Source: Bacillota bacterium (GTDB lineage Bacteria > Bacillota > Clostridia > Lachnospirales > Lachnospiraceae). From it: a stretch of DNA of 22,357 nt. Each line of letters opens with the position of its first letter. The stretch's first letter is position 1. Below the pieces are notes generated by a model. That model saw only the letters and a program-made list of their open reading frames with translations. It ran no database searches and was not told the origin of the DNA. This document shows, in pieces, positions 15,427 to 21,611 of this stretch. Location of the stretch: assembly GCA_023423335.1 (NCBI GenBank), contig JAFAFU010000061.1, positions 1 to 22,357 on the forward strand. Reading direction: 5' to 3'. The position numbers and the translations under genes were made by a program.

Positions 15427-16131
15427 TTAGAAGTTATAACGTAATCCAGCTTTGTATGTCATGCCATCATAATCACCAATGGTGTAATTATAGTGATCAA
15501 TCCCATCGTGTGACGAGCATGTTCCGCTACCTACACTGTTGCTTGTTGTTCCATCCTTACAGGTTGTAGATGATGAAATATCCCAAGACCATTTATATCC
15601 AACACCACCATAAATAGAAAGATTTGGCATAGGTGTATATCCCAACTCTAAACCAACTGGCAGCGTCCAATAGGTAGAATTATCAAACCCATCGGCTTCT
15701 AAAATACTCACCCCTGTGCCCAAGGTTGCCAACGAATAAAAGCCGTTAGCATTAATCAGGTTTAAGTGGCCACCGAATGAAAATTCGTATGCGCTACCAT
15801 CGTAATTGTCACTCTGTTGATATTCAAACTTACCCCAATAACCATTTCGGTGTGGAGTTGATGAAATCCCGATACCAAAACCCTTTAGATCTTCATCAAT
15901 ATCATTTCCAAATTTGCCTTTCTGAGCTGAATACTCAAGCATTAACGAAGCATTAAGCGCTGTCTCGTTTTTATATCTTGTTGGTTGCAATGGTGTGTAT
16001 TGTGTTTCCGCTACAGGGGTTTCGTAGCTGCTCATTGGTTCGGGCGTGCCTTGTTGAATCAACAAAGGCTTATCTGCCAAAGCAAAGGATGAAATTAAAG
16101 ATAAAGTACCGATTGCTAATAATTTTTTCAT
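15427..16131 (-). CDS. outer-membrane beta-barrel protein (phage-encoded moron)
   Basis: A 234-aa precursor. The signal peptide is residues 1-19 (MKKLLAIGTLSLISSFALA). The mature part alternates beta strands (GYWGKFEYQQ, YEFSFGGHLNL, NLSIYGGVGYKW) and ends in AGLRYNF, the C-terminal Phe signal for barrel insertion. One extracellular loop may hold a disulfide (TTCKDGTTSNSVGSGTC). The size suggests an eight-stranded barrel of the OmpW/OmpX/Lom kind. Phage-encoded barrels can alter host surface properties, including receptor access for other phages; here that is inference. The start has a strong tagggggtaat ribosome binding site. Confidence 0.85.
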   Translation of the reverse strand: MKKLLAIGTLSLISSFALADKPLLIQQGTPEPMSSYETPVAETQYTPLQPTRYKNETALNASLMLEYSAQKGKFGNDIDEDLKGFGIGISSTPHRNGYWGKFEYQQSDNYDGSAYEFSFGGHLNLINANGFYSLATLGTGVSILEADGFDNSTYWTLPVGLELGYTPMPNLSIYGGVGYKWSWDISSSTTCKDGTTSNSVGSGTCSSHDGIDHYNYTIGDYDGMTYKAGLRYNF

Positions 16132-16344
16132 ATTACCCCCTAAATAAAGGTGATAAATTACTCAATTATTCGAAAAAAGTATATACAACTAAAAGAAAAC
16201 CTCCCAAAGGATGCTCTTGTTTGGTTAATCACTCATTAAATGTTAATGTTGACTGAGCTTTAGCCACCATGGCTTCAATGATCTGCCTTTACAGCCTCAA
16301 TCCGATGTTGTGTAATTTCTAAAACCTAACTACTTAATAAAAAT
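16132..16344. other. divergent intergenic region with a possible gene remnant
   Basis: This 213-bp region separates the leftward barrel gene from the rightward membrane-protein gene, so promoters for both should lie here, but I see no convincing -35/-10 pair. On the minus strand, short open stretches ending in stops read IEAVKADH (about 16265-16288) and, in another frame, IIEAMVAKAQ. The first resembles the ADAVKADTL end of the tail chaperone, which would fit a broken gene end left by insertion of the neighbouring gene. The match is too short to be sure. Confidence 0.3.
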
Positions 16345-17211
16345 ATGAAATTTTCTTTTAATATTGATCTTGCTTTAATTATCACCGTTTTTACCGCTTT
16401 TTTATTTTGGTGTGGTTATTGGTACAACTTTGGGTATGCAGAATACTTTGGCGTGCCCATAAGTTTCTTTGAGTTATCCTTATCCACAACATTAGTCGAT
16501 GGTATTGTTGTTGCACCTGACAGATTTTTAACGCTTCTAACTGCAATTCTCGTAATCTCTTTTTTTGCGGGCTACTCTCGTAAAGATGCAGAGTTTATTA
16601 TGGGTGTTATTTTCACCACCGTTTTGTTTTTATTATATTTAGTAAGATTTAAATTTTATGATCAACATAAAAAGTTAAAGTATTTTCCAATTACGAGTCT
16701 GCAACTCACACCCTACCAGGTGGAATATATATTTAAAAAAAGGAAACCTCGCCCACTGTTCTGTGATTGCGATGCAGTGAAATTTTCTATAAAAAAACTT
16801 ACTAAAAATAAAATTACTTATCAGCAAATAGCTAATTCCGCATATGGAGATAGCAGTCAAATTAATGGGGAAACAACCATATTTCGAATTGCCATCCACT
16901 ACTTTGTACTTCTAATATTTGTTTATGCTTTTATTGCAATATTTTCTGCTGGGCAAAACCTACAAGCCGAGGGATTTAAAATTGCTGAACACAACCATAA
17001 AACAAATTTTAGTACAAATATTCCTAAGGAAACCAACTACACTAAATTTCCCGCATTCATCGAAAAAGATCAAGAAAAGGTATCAGCTTACAAGCTTACA
17101 AATGTCTGTAATAAAAACTCATGCTTTGCTGTCAATTCAAAACGAAATGTAAAACTCTTTGAAATTAAAGATATAGTTATTCAAAATGGCCCAATAAAAA
17201 AAGCACCCTAG
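16345..17211 (+). CDS. multi-pass membrane protein on the opposite strand
   Basis: A 288-aa inner-membrane protein of unknown function and the only rightward gene inside the late region. Membrane helices are predicted by eye at about 8-27, 59-77, 84-101 and 182-203. Between helices 3 and 4 is a basic cytoplasmic-type region with LFCDCDAVKF; after helix 4 comes a domain of about 85 aa with two cysteines (NVCNKNSCFAV). Very A+T-rich, it ends inside a bidirectional terminator. The inverted orientation and composition suggest recent acquisition as a lysogenic-conversion or exclusion gene expressed from its own promoter. No ribosome binding site is obvious. Confidence 0.75.
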   Translation: MKFSFNIDLALIITVFTAFLFWCGYWYNFGYAEYFGVPISFFELSLSTTLVDGIVVAPDRFLTLLTAILVISFFAGYSRKDAEFIMGVIFTTVLFLLYLVRFKFYDQHKKLKYFPITSLQLTPYQVEYIFKKRKPRPLFCDCDAVKFSIKKLTKNKITYQQIANSAYGDSSQINGETTIFRIAIHYFVLLIFVYAFIAIFSAGQNLQAEGFKIAEHNHKTNFSTNIPKETNYTKFPAFIEKDQEKVSAYKLTNVCNKNSCFAVNSKRNVKLFEIKDIVIQNGPIKKAP

Positions 17212-17225
17212 GGTGCTTTTTCTTA
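17196..17225. terminator. bidirectional terminator between convergent accessory genes
   Basis: A perfect inverted repeat AAGCACCC / GGGTGCTT around TA (17201-17218) is preceded by six A and followed by TTTTCTT. It overlaps the stop of the rightward membrane-protein gene and follows the leftward 53-aa gene. Confidence 0.88.
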
Positions 17226-17234
17226 AATATACTT

Positions 17235-17396
17235 TTACTTATTCAACTGTGATTCTACAAATGCATCAGTAGCAATACGTGCTTTTGAGCCAAGAGATTG
17301 TGAAGCACTACTAAAGGGTAATGGGGCGTTAGAACTAATCGCAATAACGCACGCCAACAACCACGAAGCGCCTACAGTTCCCGCAAACTTTGTCAC
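17235..17396 (-). CDS. 53-aa exported or membrane-anchored small protein
   Basis: A short gene with a GTG start and a strong ribosome binding site (aaaggag, 8 bp before the start). The protein begins MTKFAGTVGASWLLACVIAI, a basic residue plus a hydrophobic helix of about 17 residues, followed by a polar tail ending in VESQLNK. It may be a secreted peptide or single-pass membrane protein; the cysteine at 16 lies inside the helix and does not make a convincing lipobox. A promoter-like sequence upstream and a strong terminator downstream make it a self-contained unit. Function unknown. Confidence 0.7.
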   Translation of the reverse strand: MTKFAGTVGASWLLACVIAISSNAPLPFSSASQSLGSKARIATDAFVESQLNK

Positions 17397-17431
17397 TACT
17401 AATCTCCTTTTTTAAGCTTAGTGAGAAACCT

Positions 17432-17459
17432 ATATTAACTACAAAATAATATATTTCAA
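17432..17459 (-). promoter_or_regulatory. putative sigma70 promoter of the 53-aa gene
   Basis: On the minus strand, TTGAAA (17454-17459) and TAATAT (17432-17437) are separated by 16 bp, about 35 bp before the GTG start. A second possible pair upstream is TTGACC (17502-17507) and TAATAA (17479-17484) with a 17-bp spacer. The surrounding 130 bp is very A+T-rich, so chance matches are likely and confidence is moderate. Confidence 0.4.
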
Positions 17460-17533
17460 GTACAAAATTTTATCTAACTTATTAATTTTATTGTATATTT
17501 CGGTCAATGTTTTTTAACTTATTGAATTTAATT

Positions 17534-17839
17534 TTATATCTCCCTCACCCCATCCAAAAACAAATTATCCAAAGCAAAGACACACTCAACAAAGATATGC
17601 AGCTCACAAGGTGCTTCATACAACTCAAGATACGCATTGATATGGCTACCATCTATCGGCATAGTTACAGGATGATATGAGCGCCCCCGAGCGATTACAT
17701 TAAATGCACTCAAAATAGCGTGAGCTGTATAACTAAACTCAGGCGCATCATCCAACTTGCGCCCTTGCTTTTCACGGATCTTCTTTTGAAACTCCGTTAG
17801 TCCGCCGTCTCCTACGTGCCATTGGTAGAGCTTTGTGAC
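17534..17839 (-). CDS. frameshift extension of the tail assembly chaperone (gpT-like part)
   Basis: An open frame of 101 codons in the -1 frame relative to the upstream chaperone. It has no ATG near its beginning; its first plausible start alone is a TTG at 17755 with no good ribosome binding site, and the sequence before that TTG reads as normal protein (YQWHVGDGGLTEFQKKI). This shows it is translated by frameshifting from 17812-18267, giving a fusion of about 244 aa when counted from ATG 18267. Lambda gpGT-type fusions bind the tape measure and tube proteins during tail assembly and are absent from the finished virion. Residues DDAPEFSYTAHAILSAFNVI and LYEAPCELHIF are the most distinctive segments. 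Confidence 0.85.
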   Translation of the reverse strand, partial: VTKLYQWHVGDGGLTEFQKKIREKQGRKLDDAPEFSYTAHAILSAFNVIARGRSYHPVTMPIDGSHINAYLELYEAPCELHIFVECVFALDNLFLDGVREI

Positions 17840-18267
17840 TTTCCCAAAGTATCAGCTTTAACCGCATCTGCTTCTAATTGGATCTGCTCAGCATGAGATT
17901 TCACAAAAGCCCAGATCGCCACCCCGACATCACCCATGTTTAACAACTTGGTGGCGTTCTCAGGTGTGCAAGGCTGCTCAGTTTCTTTGCCATTTTCACG
18001 GAAAGATACACCATCCCAGTCTTCAATAAGGTGGCAAGCAGCAGCTTCAAGTAATAATTCATGATAAAGCTTATCTTCACCACTGGCCGTAGATACTACA
18101 TAACCTTTTGATGCGATCTGATTCTGTGCTCGCTCTAAAGCAACACGATAGGGTTTATAAGATTCACCACGAATCTTGAAGCGAGCCAATACATTACCTT
18201 CAGCATCTTTGTATTCTTTCCAAAGAGATGTTTCTTTGCTTTTTTCAATTTCTACAACTAAGGTCAT
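17812..18267 (-). CDS. tail assembly chaperone (gpG-like)
   Basis: A 151-aa cytoplasmic assembly factor encoded after the major tail protein, as in lambda. The core (about 15-115) includes WKEYKDAEGNVLARFKI and HLIEDWDGVSF; the tail is Ala/Lys-rich. The frame opens at a TTG (18279); ATG 18267 after ggaaaag is the better start. Near its 3' end the codons TTG GGA AAG contain the lambda slippery heptamer GGGAAAG in the right frame, so a fraction of ribosomes should shift -1 into the next open frame, while the rest stop at 17812. A related protein is encoded at 14046-14396. Confidence 0.9.
   Translation of the reverse strand: MTLVVEIEKSKETSLWKEYKDAEGNVLARFKIRGESYKPYRVALERAQNQIASKGYVVSTASGEDKLYHELLLEAAACHLIEDWDGVSFRENGKETEQPCTPENATKLLNMGDVGVAIWAFVKSHAEQIQLEADAVKADTLGKSQSSTNGT
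17839..17845 (-). other. -1 programmed ribosomal frameshift site GGGAAAG
   Basis: The heptamer reads G GGA AAG in the frame of the upstream chaperone (GGA at 17844-17842, AAG at 17841-17839). After slipping back one base, the next codon is GTC and the frame stays open to 17534. Sequence and phase are the same as in lambda G/T. The zero-frame stop lies 24 bases downstream of the heptamer. Confidence 0.88.
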
Positions 18268-18286
18268 TTTCTTTTCCAAAATAGAA

Positions 18287-18300
18287 GCCCCTTATGGGGC
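18287..18300 (-). terminator. terminator-like hairpin after the major tail gene
   Basis: GCCCC / GGGGC with a 4-base loop is followed on the minus strand by TTCTATTTT. The T-tract is interrupted, so termination may be partial, which would lower chaperone expression relative to the tube protein. Confidence 0.55.
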
Positions 18301-18305
18301 CATTG

Positions 18306-19241
18306 TTAAGCTGTTGTGCGTGTAATCGTTGGCGCTTCTTTCACATGACGGAATTCCATCGCCATAGTGTGGTCATCATTTTTATTGGTATCTGAAAGCC
18401 CTTCGTTATCAAGCTCCAGCTTGGTAAAATTGAACCCGTAAGCATTACCTTTTGAATCTTCCATGCCAATTTCAGCGGTCATCGTTTCACGTGATTCAAC
18501 GTAAGGAATCCAAGCTTTCGATGTGGTTGTAAGTGCCAAGGTCACGTTTAGAGTAATGGTGACATTGCCCTCTGTGTAGCGGTTTGGAATCAAACTACCG
18601 TTACCCAAACATGGCTTAGCGGTCAGGTTATTATTGATAGTAATTGTGAAGGACTCGGCACAAGCCGTTCCAACTGTGGACACACCACTAATTTTAAACT
18701 CATTCACGTTGATTGATGACATAAATGGAGTATCTGTGGCTGCAACAGGATTTACTACTGGTGTTGCTGTTGGATTGCTATAGCCGGTTGCACTAATTGA
18801 AGCTGTGCCTGTGATTTTCCCTTCTGTGTCGCCTTGAATGGTCAGCTCACCAATTCGACAACCTGTGAAAACTTGGATAAACCCGACTTTTTTGTCGTGC
18901 TTCACAATTGTGTATGTTGGTAGTGTGTCACCACCAATTTCCAAAGTAGAAACACTTGGTGTGCCTGAGTCAACAAATAAATTACCAGCAACACCTTCAA
19001 AAAACATATCTTGGCTTAAAGCTGATAATTCAAATTCGATACTACCAGTTGCTTCAGCTGAACTTGCCACAGAACCTTGCTCAAAACGCGAATCAACAAT
19101 CTCATCTGATTGTGTCATTGATACCGTCTTTTTGAGTGAGTCTGAATTTCGACGCAACGTATGCCACACTGGCACCGCAGGCAAAGTATTAGGTGTTTCT
19201 TCTCTCGCAATGTGGATTACCACATCAGTGCCCTTTGACAT
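18306..19241 (-). CDS. major tail tube protein
   Basis: A 311-aa protein in the standard position between tail terminator and chaperone genes. The N-terminal part (KGTDVVIHIA, PVWHTLRRNSDSL, SRFEQGSVASSAEATGSIEF) is typical of phage tail tube proteins of the Phage_tube_2 kind. A beta-rich middle (FTGCRIGELTIQGDTEGKI) follows, and a long C-terminal beta region includes a probable Ig-like or duplicated tube domain. It should form the stacked hexameric tube. A good aggag site precedes the ATG. A terminator hairpin lies both before and after the gene, marking it as a separately controlled, highly expressed unit. Confidence 0.88.
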   Translation of the reverse strand: MSKGTDVVIHIAREETPNTLPAVPVWHTLRRNSDSLKKTVSMTQSDEIVDSRFEQGSVASSAEATGSIEFELSALSQDMFFEGVAGNLFVDSGTPSVSTLEIGGDTLPTYTIVKHDKKVGFIQVFTGCRIGELTIQGDTEGKITGTASISATGYSNPTATPVVNPVAATDTPFMSSINVNEFKISGVSTVGTACAESFTITINNNLTAKPCLGNGSLIPNRYTEGNVTITLNVTLALTTTSKAWIPYVESRETMTAEIGMEDSKGNAYGFNFTKLELDNEGLSDTNKNDDHTMAMEFRHVKEAPTITRTTA

Positions 19242-19264
19242 AGTTGTCTCCTGAATTTAGGCAT

Positions 19265-19290
19265 AAAAAAACCGCCCTAAAAGGACGGCT
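19265..19290 (-). terminator. intrinsic terminator before the major tail gene
   Basis: On the minus strand, CCGTCCT / AGGGCGG (one G-T pair) with a 3-base loop is followed by seven T. It lies between the tail terminator gene and the major tail gene... in transcription order it precedes the tail terminator gene, so it follows the major tail gene region only in plus-strand coordinates: it sits downstream of no leftward stop except as the spacer between 19307 and 19241. Confidence 0.75.
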
Positions 19291-19306
19291 AAATAAGAAT
19301 TTGGGT

Positions 19307-19720
19307 TTAGTTCACTACGTACGAAATATTCACGTTGTACTGGTAATAAAGTTCACCATAAGTGCTTACATCAATAATAGAAGCTTCACGCAACTCCAAC
19401 TCACCCTTTTTATGGAACTGCATATGTTCAGCCCACTTGTCAGCCATCTGAGATATCAAATCTGTGCCAGTATTTAACGGTGCAAACAATTGGATATAAA
19501 CAATACCGGTAGTGCGTGTACTTGGTTTAGATCCGATCTCTGAAATAAAACTGGCCGCATTTTTAACAGTAACCTTGGCCCATATCTCATTTGCAGGTGG
19601 CTCAAAAGGTTTACCATCAACAAGCGGATTATTCGCTAGCTGAATATATTCTTTCGGCATGCCTGTAAATGCTTTTACTTGCTTCAGAATAGCTCTCAAA
19701 GCTTGTGTATTCGTCATCAT
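19307..19720 (-). CDS. tail terminator protein (DUF4128/gpU-like)
   Basis: A 137-aa protein likely to cap the tail tube at the end that joins the head. The pattern fits the DUF4128/tail terminator group: an N-terminal helix (TNTQALRAILKQVKAF), WAKVTVKNAASF, then GIVYIQLFAPLNTGTDLISQMADKWAEHM, and a final strand (YYQYNVNISYVV). The frame extends to 19735, but ATG 19720 overlaps the stop of the previous gene as ATGA, a better-supported start. It is followed by a hairpin with a T-tract before the major tail gene. Confidence 0.85.
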   Translation of the reverse strand: MMTNTQALRAILKQVKAFTGMPKEYIQLANNPLVDGKPFEPPANEIWAKVTVKNAASFISEIGSKPSTRTTGIVYIQLFAPLNTGTDLISQMADKWAEHMQFHKKGELELREASIIDVSTYGELYYQYNVNISYVVN

Positions 19721-20091
19721 TTGTATTTCTCGCACACGTATTGAAATGACAATGCATAAACGCCATTTGGTGCCTGCCGGCTGTGGCCATTTTCTAATGC
19801 CATACCATAAGGACTATTGGACTGAATATAGATGAGGCCACCGAACTGAGCTGCAGCAGCTACTTTCAGGCCTTGAGCTAAAGTTTCGGAACCCGATTCG
19901 TCATATTCTTTTTGGTAGGAATTATCAGGTGAGTCGAGAGTGACTTTGTGCGATGCGCGGAACTCCCCATCCATTACCGGTGAGCGAATGATGACTTGCT
20001 GCAGCACCTCGCCTACAATCTTTTTTACGTGCTGATCTGCGTCTTTAAGTGCCAGCGCAGTAAAGCCACTGGGTTTATTGTTCCAGCCCAT
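19717..20091 (-). CDS. HK97 gp10-like neck / tail completion protein
   Basis: A 124-aa protein with the common layout of gp10-like proteins: a helix, then RSPVMDGEFRASHKVTLDSP in place of the TPVxTGxxRxS motif, and SPYGMALENGHSRQAPNGVY in place of the PYA-x2-E-x-GxS-x-QAP motif. It acts at the head-tail interface or in tail completion. It is translationally coupled to the tail terminator by an ATGA overlap and has gggtga upstream. A strong terminator separates it from the membrane-protein gene before it. Confidence 0.85.
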   Translation of the reverse strand: MGWNNKPSGFTALALKDADQHVKKIVGEVLQQVIIRSPVMDGEFRASHKVTLDSPDNSYQKEYDESGSETLAQGLKVAAAAQFGGLIYIQSNSPYGMALENGHSRQAPNGVYALSFQYVCEKYK

Positions 20092-20103
20092 ATTTCACCC
20101 ATT

Positions 20104-20123
20104 AAAAAACCCACCGTAGTGGG
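20104..20123 (-). terminator. intrinsic terminator after the neck-region moron
   Basis: CCCAC / GTGGG with a 4-base loop is followed on the minus strand by TTTTTTAAT. It lies between the membrane-protein gene and the gp10-like gene. Confidence 0.8.
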
Positions 20124-20129
20124 CTATTT

Positions 20130-20837
20130 TTAGTTTTGTATTTTAAGGTTTGAGCTAAGAGCAAACAATTTACTCTTGTTTCCATAAACCTTACTAAAAT
20201 TTGCCATCATTTGCTCCTGCATCCCTTCAAAATTTAATTCCATCCGGGAGGAAAATTCGCTGTTCGATTCATCTGTGTATTCAAAATTGTACTTTTGCGG
20301 ATTACATTGTTTTTCTTTAAATGAGCCCAATATATTTAGTTCAAATATTAAGTTTCTAATTTCTTTGAAACAATTTAAGGCTAATTCAGTGAACTCTTTA
20401 GCTTTAATATCTCTACTTTGAAGTTGCTCAGTTATTTGTATTGCTTTATCAACTCGATCCATTAAGCCAAAATGCTTTTCTTCCCTAGATTCGATTGTGC
20501 TTTTGGTAAAAACCTCATCATCTTCAACTTCAAATCTATAATGCTGCCAAGTATCTAATATGTCGATATATGATGCGTAGATCTCAGAACTTTCCTGTTC
20601 GAGAAGTTTTTCTATATGCTGCTCCCTCCAATCACTAAAAAGTACAAATGCAGCAACTGGTGCAAGAAACGCAGCAGTTAGTGTTAATGTATCTTTAAGC
20701 AAATTGTAAGTTTTATTTGGATCAAACTTAGGCCCATCACTAATTAACCATGCACCAATTAGAAAATACAGAATTGTTAATCCTATTGCCCACCAAAAAA
20801 CATTCTTTATTTTTTCTTCTAAAGTTTTCTTAGCCAT
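20130..20837 (-). CDS. two-helix membrane protein inserted in the neck module (accessory)
   Basis: A 235-aa protein with two membrane helices (about 13-33 and 48-68) and a cytoplasmic helical domain of about 165 residues rich in E, K and Q. I recognise no family. It interrupts the head closure and gp10-like genes, which are normally adjacent, is more A+T-rich than they are, and has its own strong ribosome binding site (tagggggattt) and a terminator after it. These features fit a moron acting on the host, for example in superinfection exclusion, rather than a virion protein. The role is inference only. Confidence 0.75.
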   Translation of the reverse strand: MAKKTLEEKIKNVFWWAIGLTILYFLIGAWLISDGPKFDPNKTYNLLKDTLTLTAAFLAPVAAFVLFSDWREQHIEKLLEQESSEIYASYIDILDTWQHYRFEVEDDEVFTKSTIESREEKHFGLMDRVDKAIQITEQLQSRDIKAKEFTELALNCFKEIRNLIFELNILGSFKEKQCNPQKYNFEYTDESNSEFSSRMELNFEGMQEQMMANFSKVYGNKSKLFALSSNLKIQN

Positions 20838-20866
20838 AAATCCCCCTAAATTTCAGAGGGATATTA

Positions 20867-21238
20867 CTAAACTTTCCGCAACTGGCAAACCCAAATACTC
20901 CCGGTCGGATCTGCACCAATATTCACAATCTTGAACCGCCCCTTTAATGTAGCCCAGACATCACCAATCTGCGGCAAGCCAGTGACTTCATTCTGCAACA
21001 CAGTAGCCTTACAGTCTGTCACCTGATAATCAATAGGCTTGACCATATCTTTCAAATAAGAACCAAACAGTACGCCACGACCAGAATAAGATTCATCACC
21101 AATGACTGGGTAAGTCTGCGTTTCAAAATCAAACTCACCCGAGTAAATCAGTTTTTCACAGGTGAAGGTATCGACAGCATCGGCAAGCTTTTTATTAAAT
21201 GCCGCAGCTACTTTAGATTGAATTTTGTTTTTGATCAT
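20867..21238 (-). CDS. head closure / head-tail joining protein
   Basis: A 123-aa protein between the connector genes and the tail genes. Key segments are LIYSGEFDFETQTYPVIGDE, GRGVLFGSYLKDMV and PQIGDVWATLKGRFKIVNIGADPTGSIWVCQL, the last typical of small beta-barrel head closure proteins (SPP1 gp16-like). The frame opens at 21265; ATG 21238 starts MIKNKIQSKVAAAF and is preceded by gagagcgaaag. It overlaps the end of the upstream gene by 26 bp, so the two are coupled. The specific fold is assigned mainly from position. Confidence 0.72.
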   Translation of the reverse strand: MIKNKIQSKVAAAFNKKLADAVDTFTCEKLIYSGEFDFETQTYPVIGDESYSGRGVLFGSYLKDMVKPIDYQVTDCKATVLQNEVTGLPQIGDVWATLKGRFKIVNIGADPTGSIWVCQLRKV

Positions 21239-21611
21239 GACTTTCGCTCTCTTCATACATAGCAAATAAGTCTTGAGCTATTCGTTGTATTGAATATGCT
21301 TCAAATTCAATGCTTGGCTCTTTTTCACCCATAAGGTGTTTTGTACGCTGCCAAATATGCACAGCTTCATGCAACAGTAAACCATGAACAATAATCAGTG
21401 ATTTATCTTGCGTTTCCCCGAGCTGAACAATGCAGTGCCTGCCGCCATCGTAATAATCGACTTGCGCAGGACAGCCAAGAGATAGAAATTCATCCGAATC
21501 ATTCATGTCATCAAACAGAAGATCCATATGCATTTGATTACGAGCAAGCGTGTACTTCGAATGCTCAAAAGGCGTGATATACCATTCAGGCACATAGTCG
21601 GTGTTAATCAT
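21213..21611 (-). CDS. HExxH metallopeptidase-like protein in the head-tail module
   Basis: A 132-aa protein with HEAVH at 81-85, the zinc-binding HExxH motif, within a helix (SLIIVHGLLLHEAVHIWQ). A possible third ligand is E102 or E104 (SIEFEAYSIQRIAQ). The N-terminal part (about 1-75) is a small beta-containing domain with two cysteines. It starts by ATGA overlap with the connector gene and overlaps the head closure gene, so it belongs to the core module rather than to late cargo. It may process a capsid or neck protein or be a structural protein that lost activity; neither is shown. Very small for a protease. Confidence 0.75.
   Translation of the reverse strand: MINTDYVPEWYITPFEHSKYTLARNQMHMDLLFDDMNDSDEFLSLGCPAQVDYYDGGRHCIVQLGETQDKSLIIVHGLLLHEAVHIWQRTKHLMGEKEPSIEFEAYSIQRIAQDLFAMYEESESHDQKQNSI

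Noticed and set aside
18300..18306. CRISPR arrays, insertion sequences or transposases anywhere in the window
   Set aside because: No regularly spaced direct repeats and no transposase-like protein were seen on either strand.
19265..19290. Reading the hairpin at 19272-19288 as the end of the major tail gene
   Set aside because: Transcription runs leftward, so this hairpin follows the tail terminator gene (stop at 19307) and precedes the major tail gene (start at 19241). My feature entry for it words this awkwardly; this is the correct placement.
20838..20866. Inverted repeat atccc / gggat before the neck membrane gene
   Set aside because: It contains the ribosome binding site, has a long loop and lacks a T-tract on the minus strand; pairing is probably chance.
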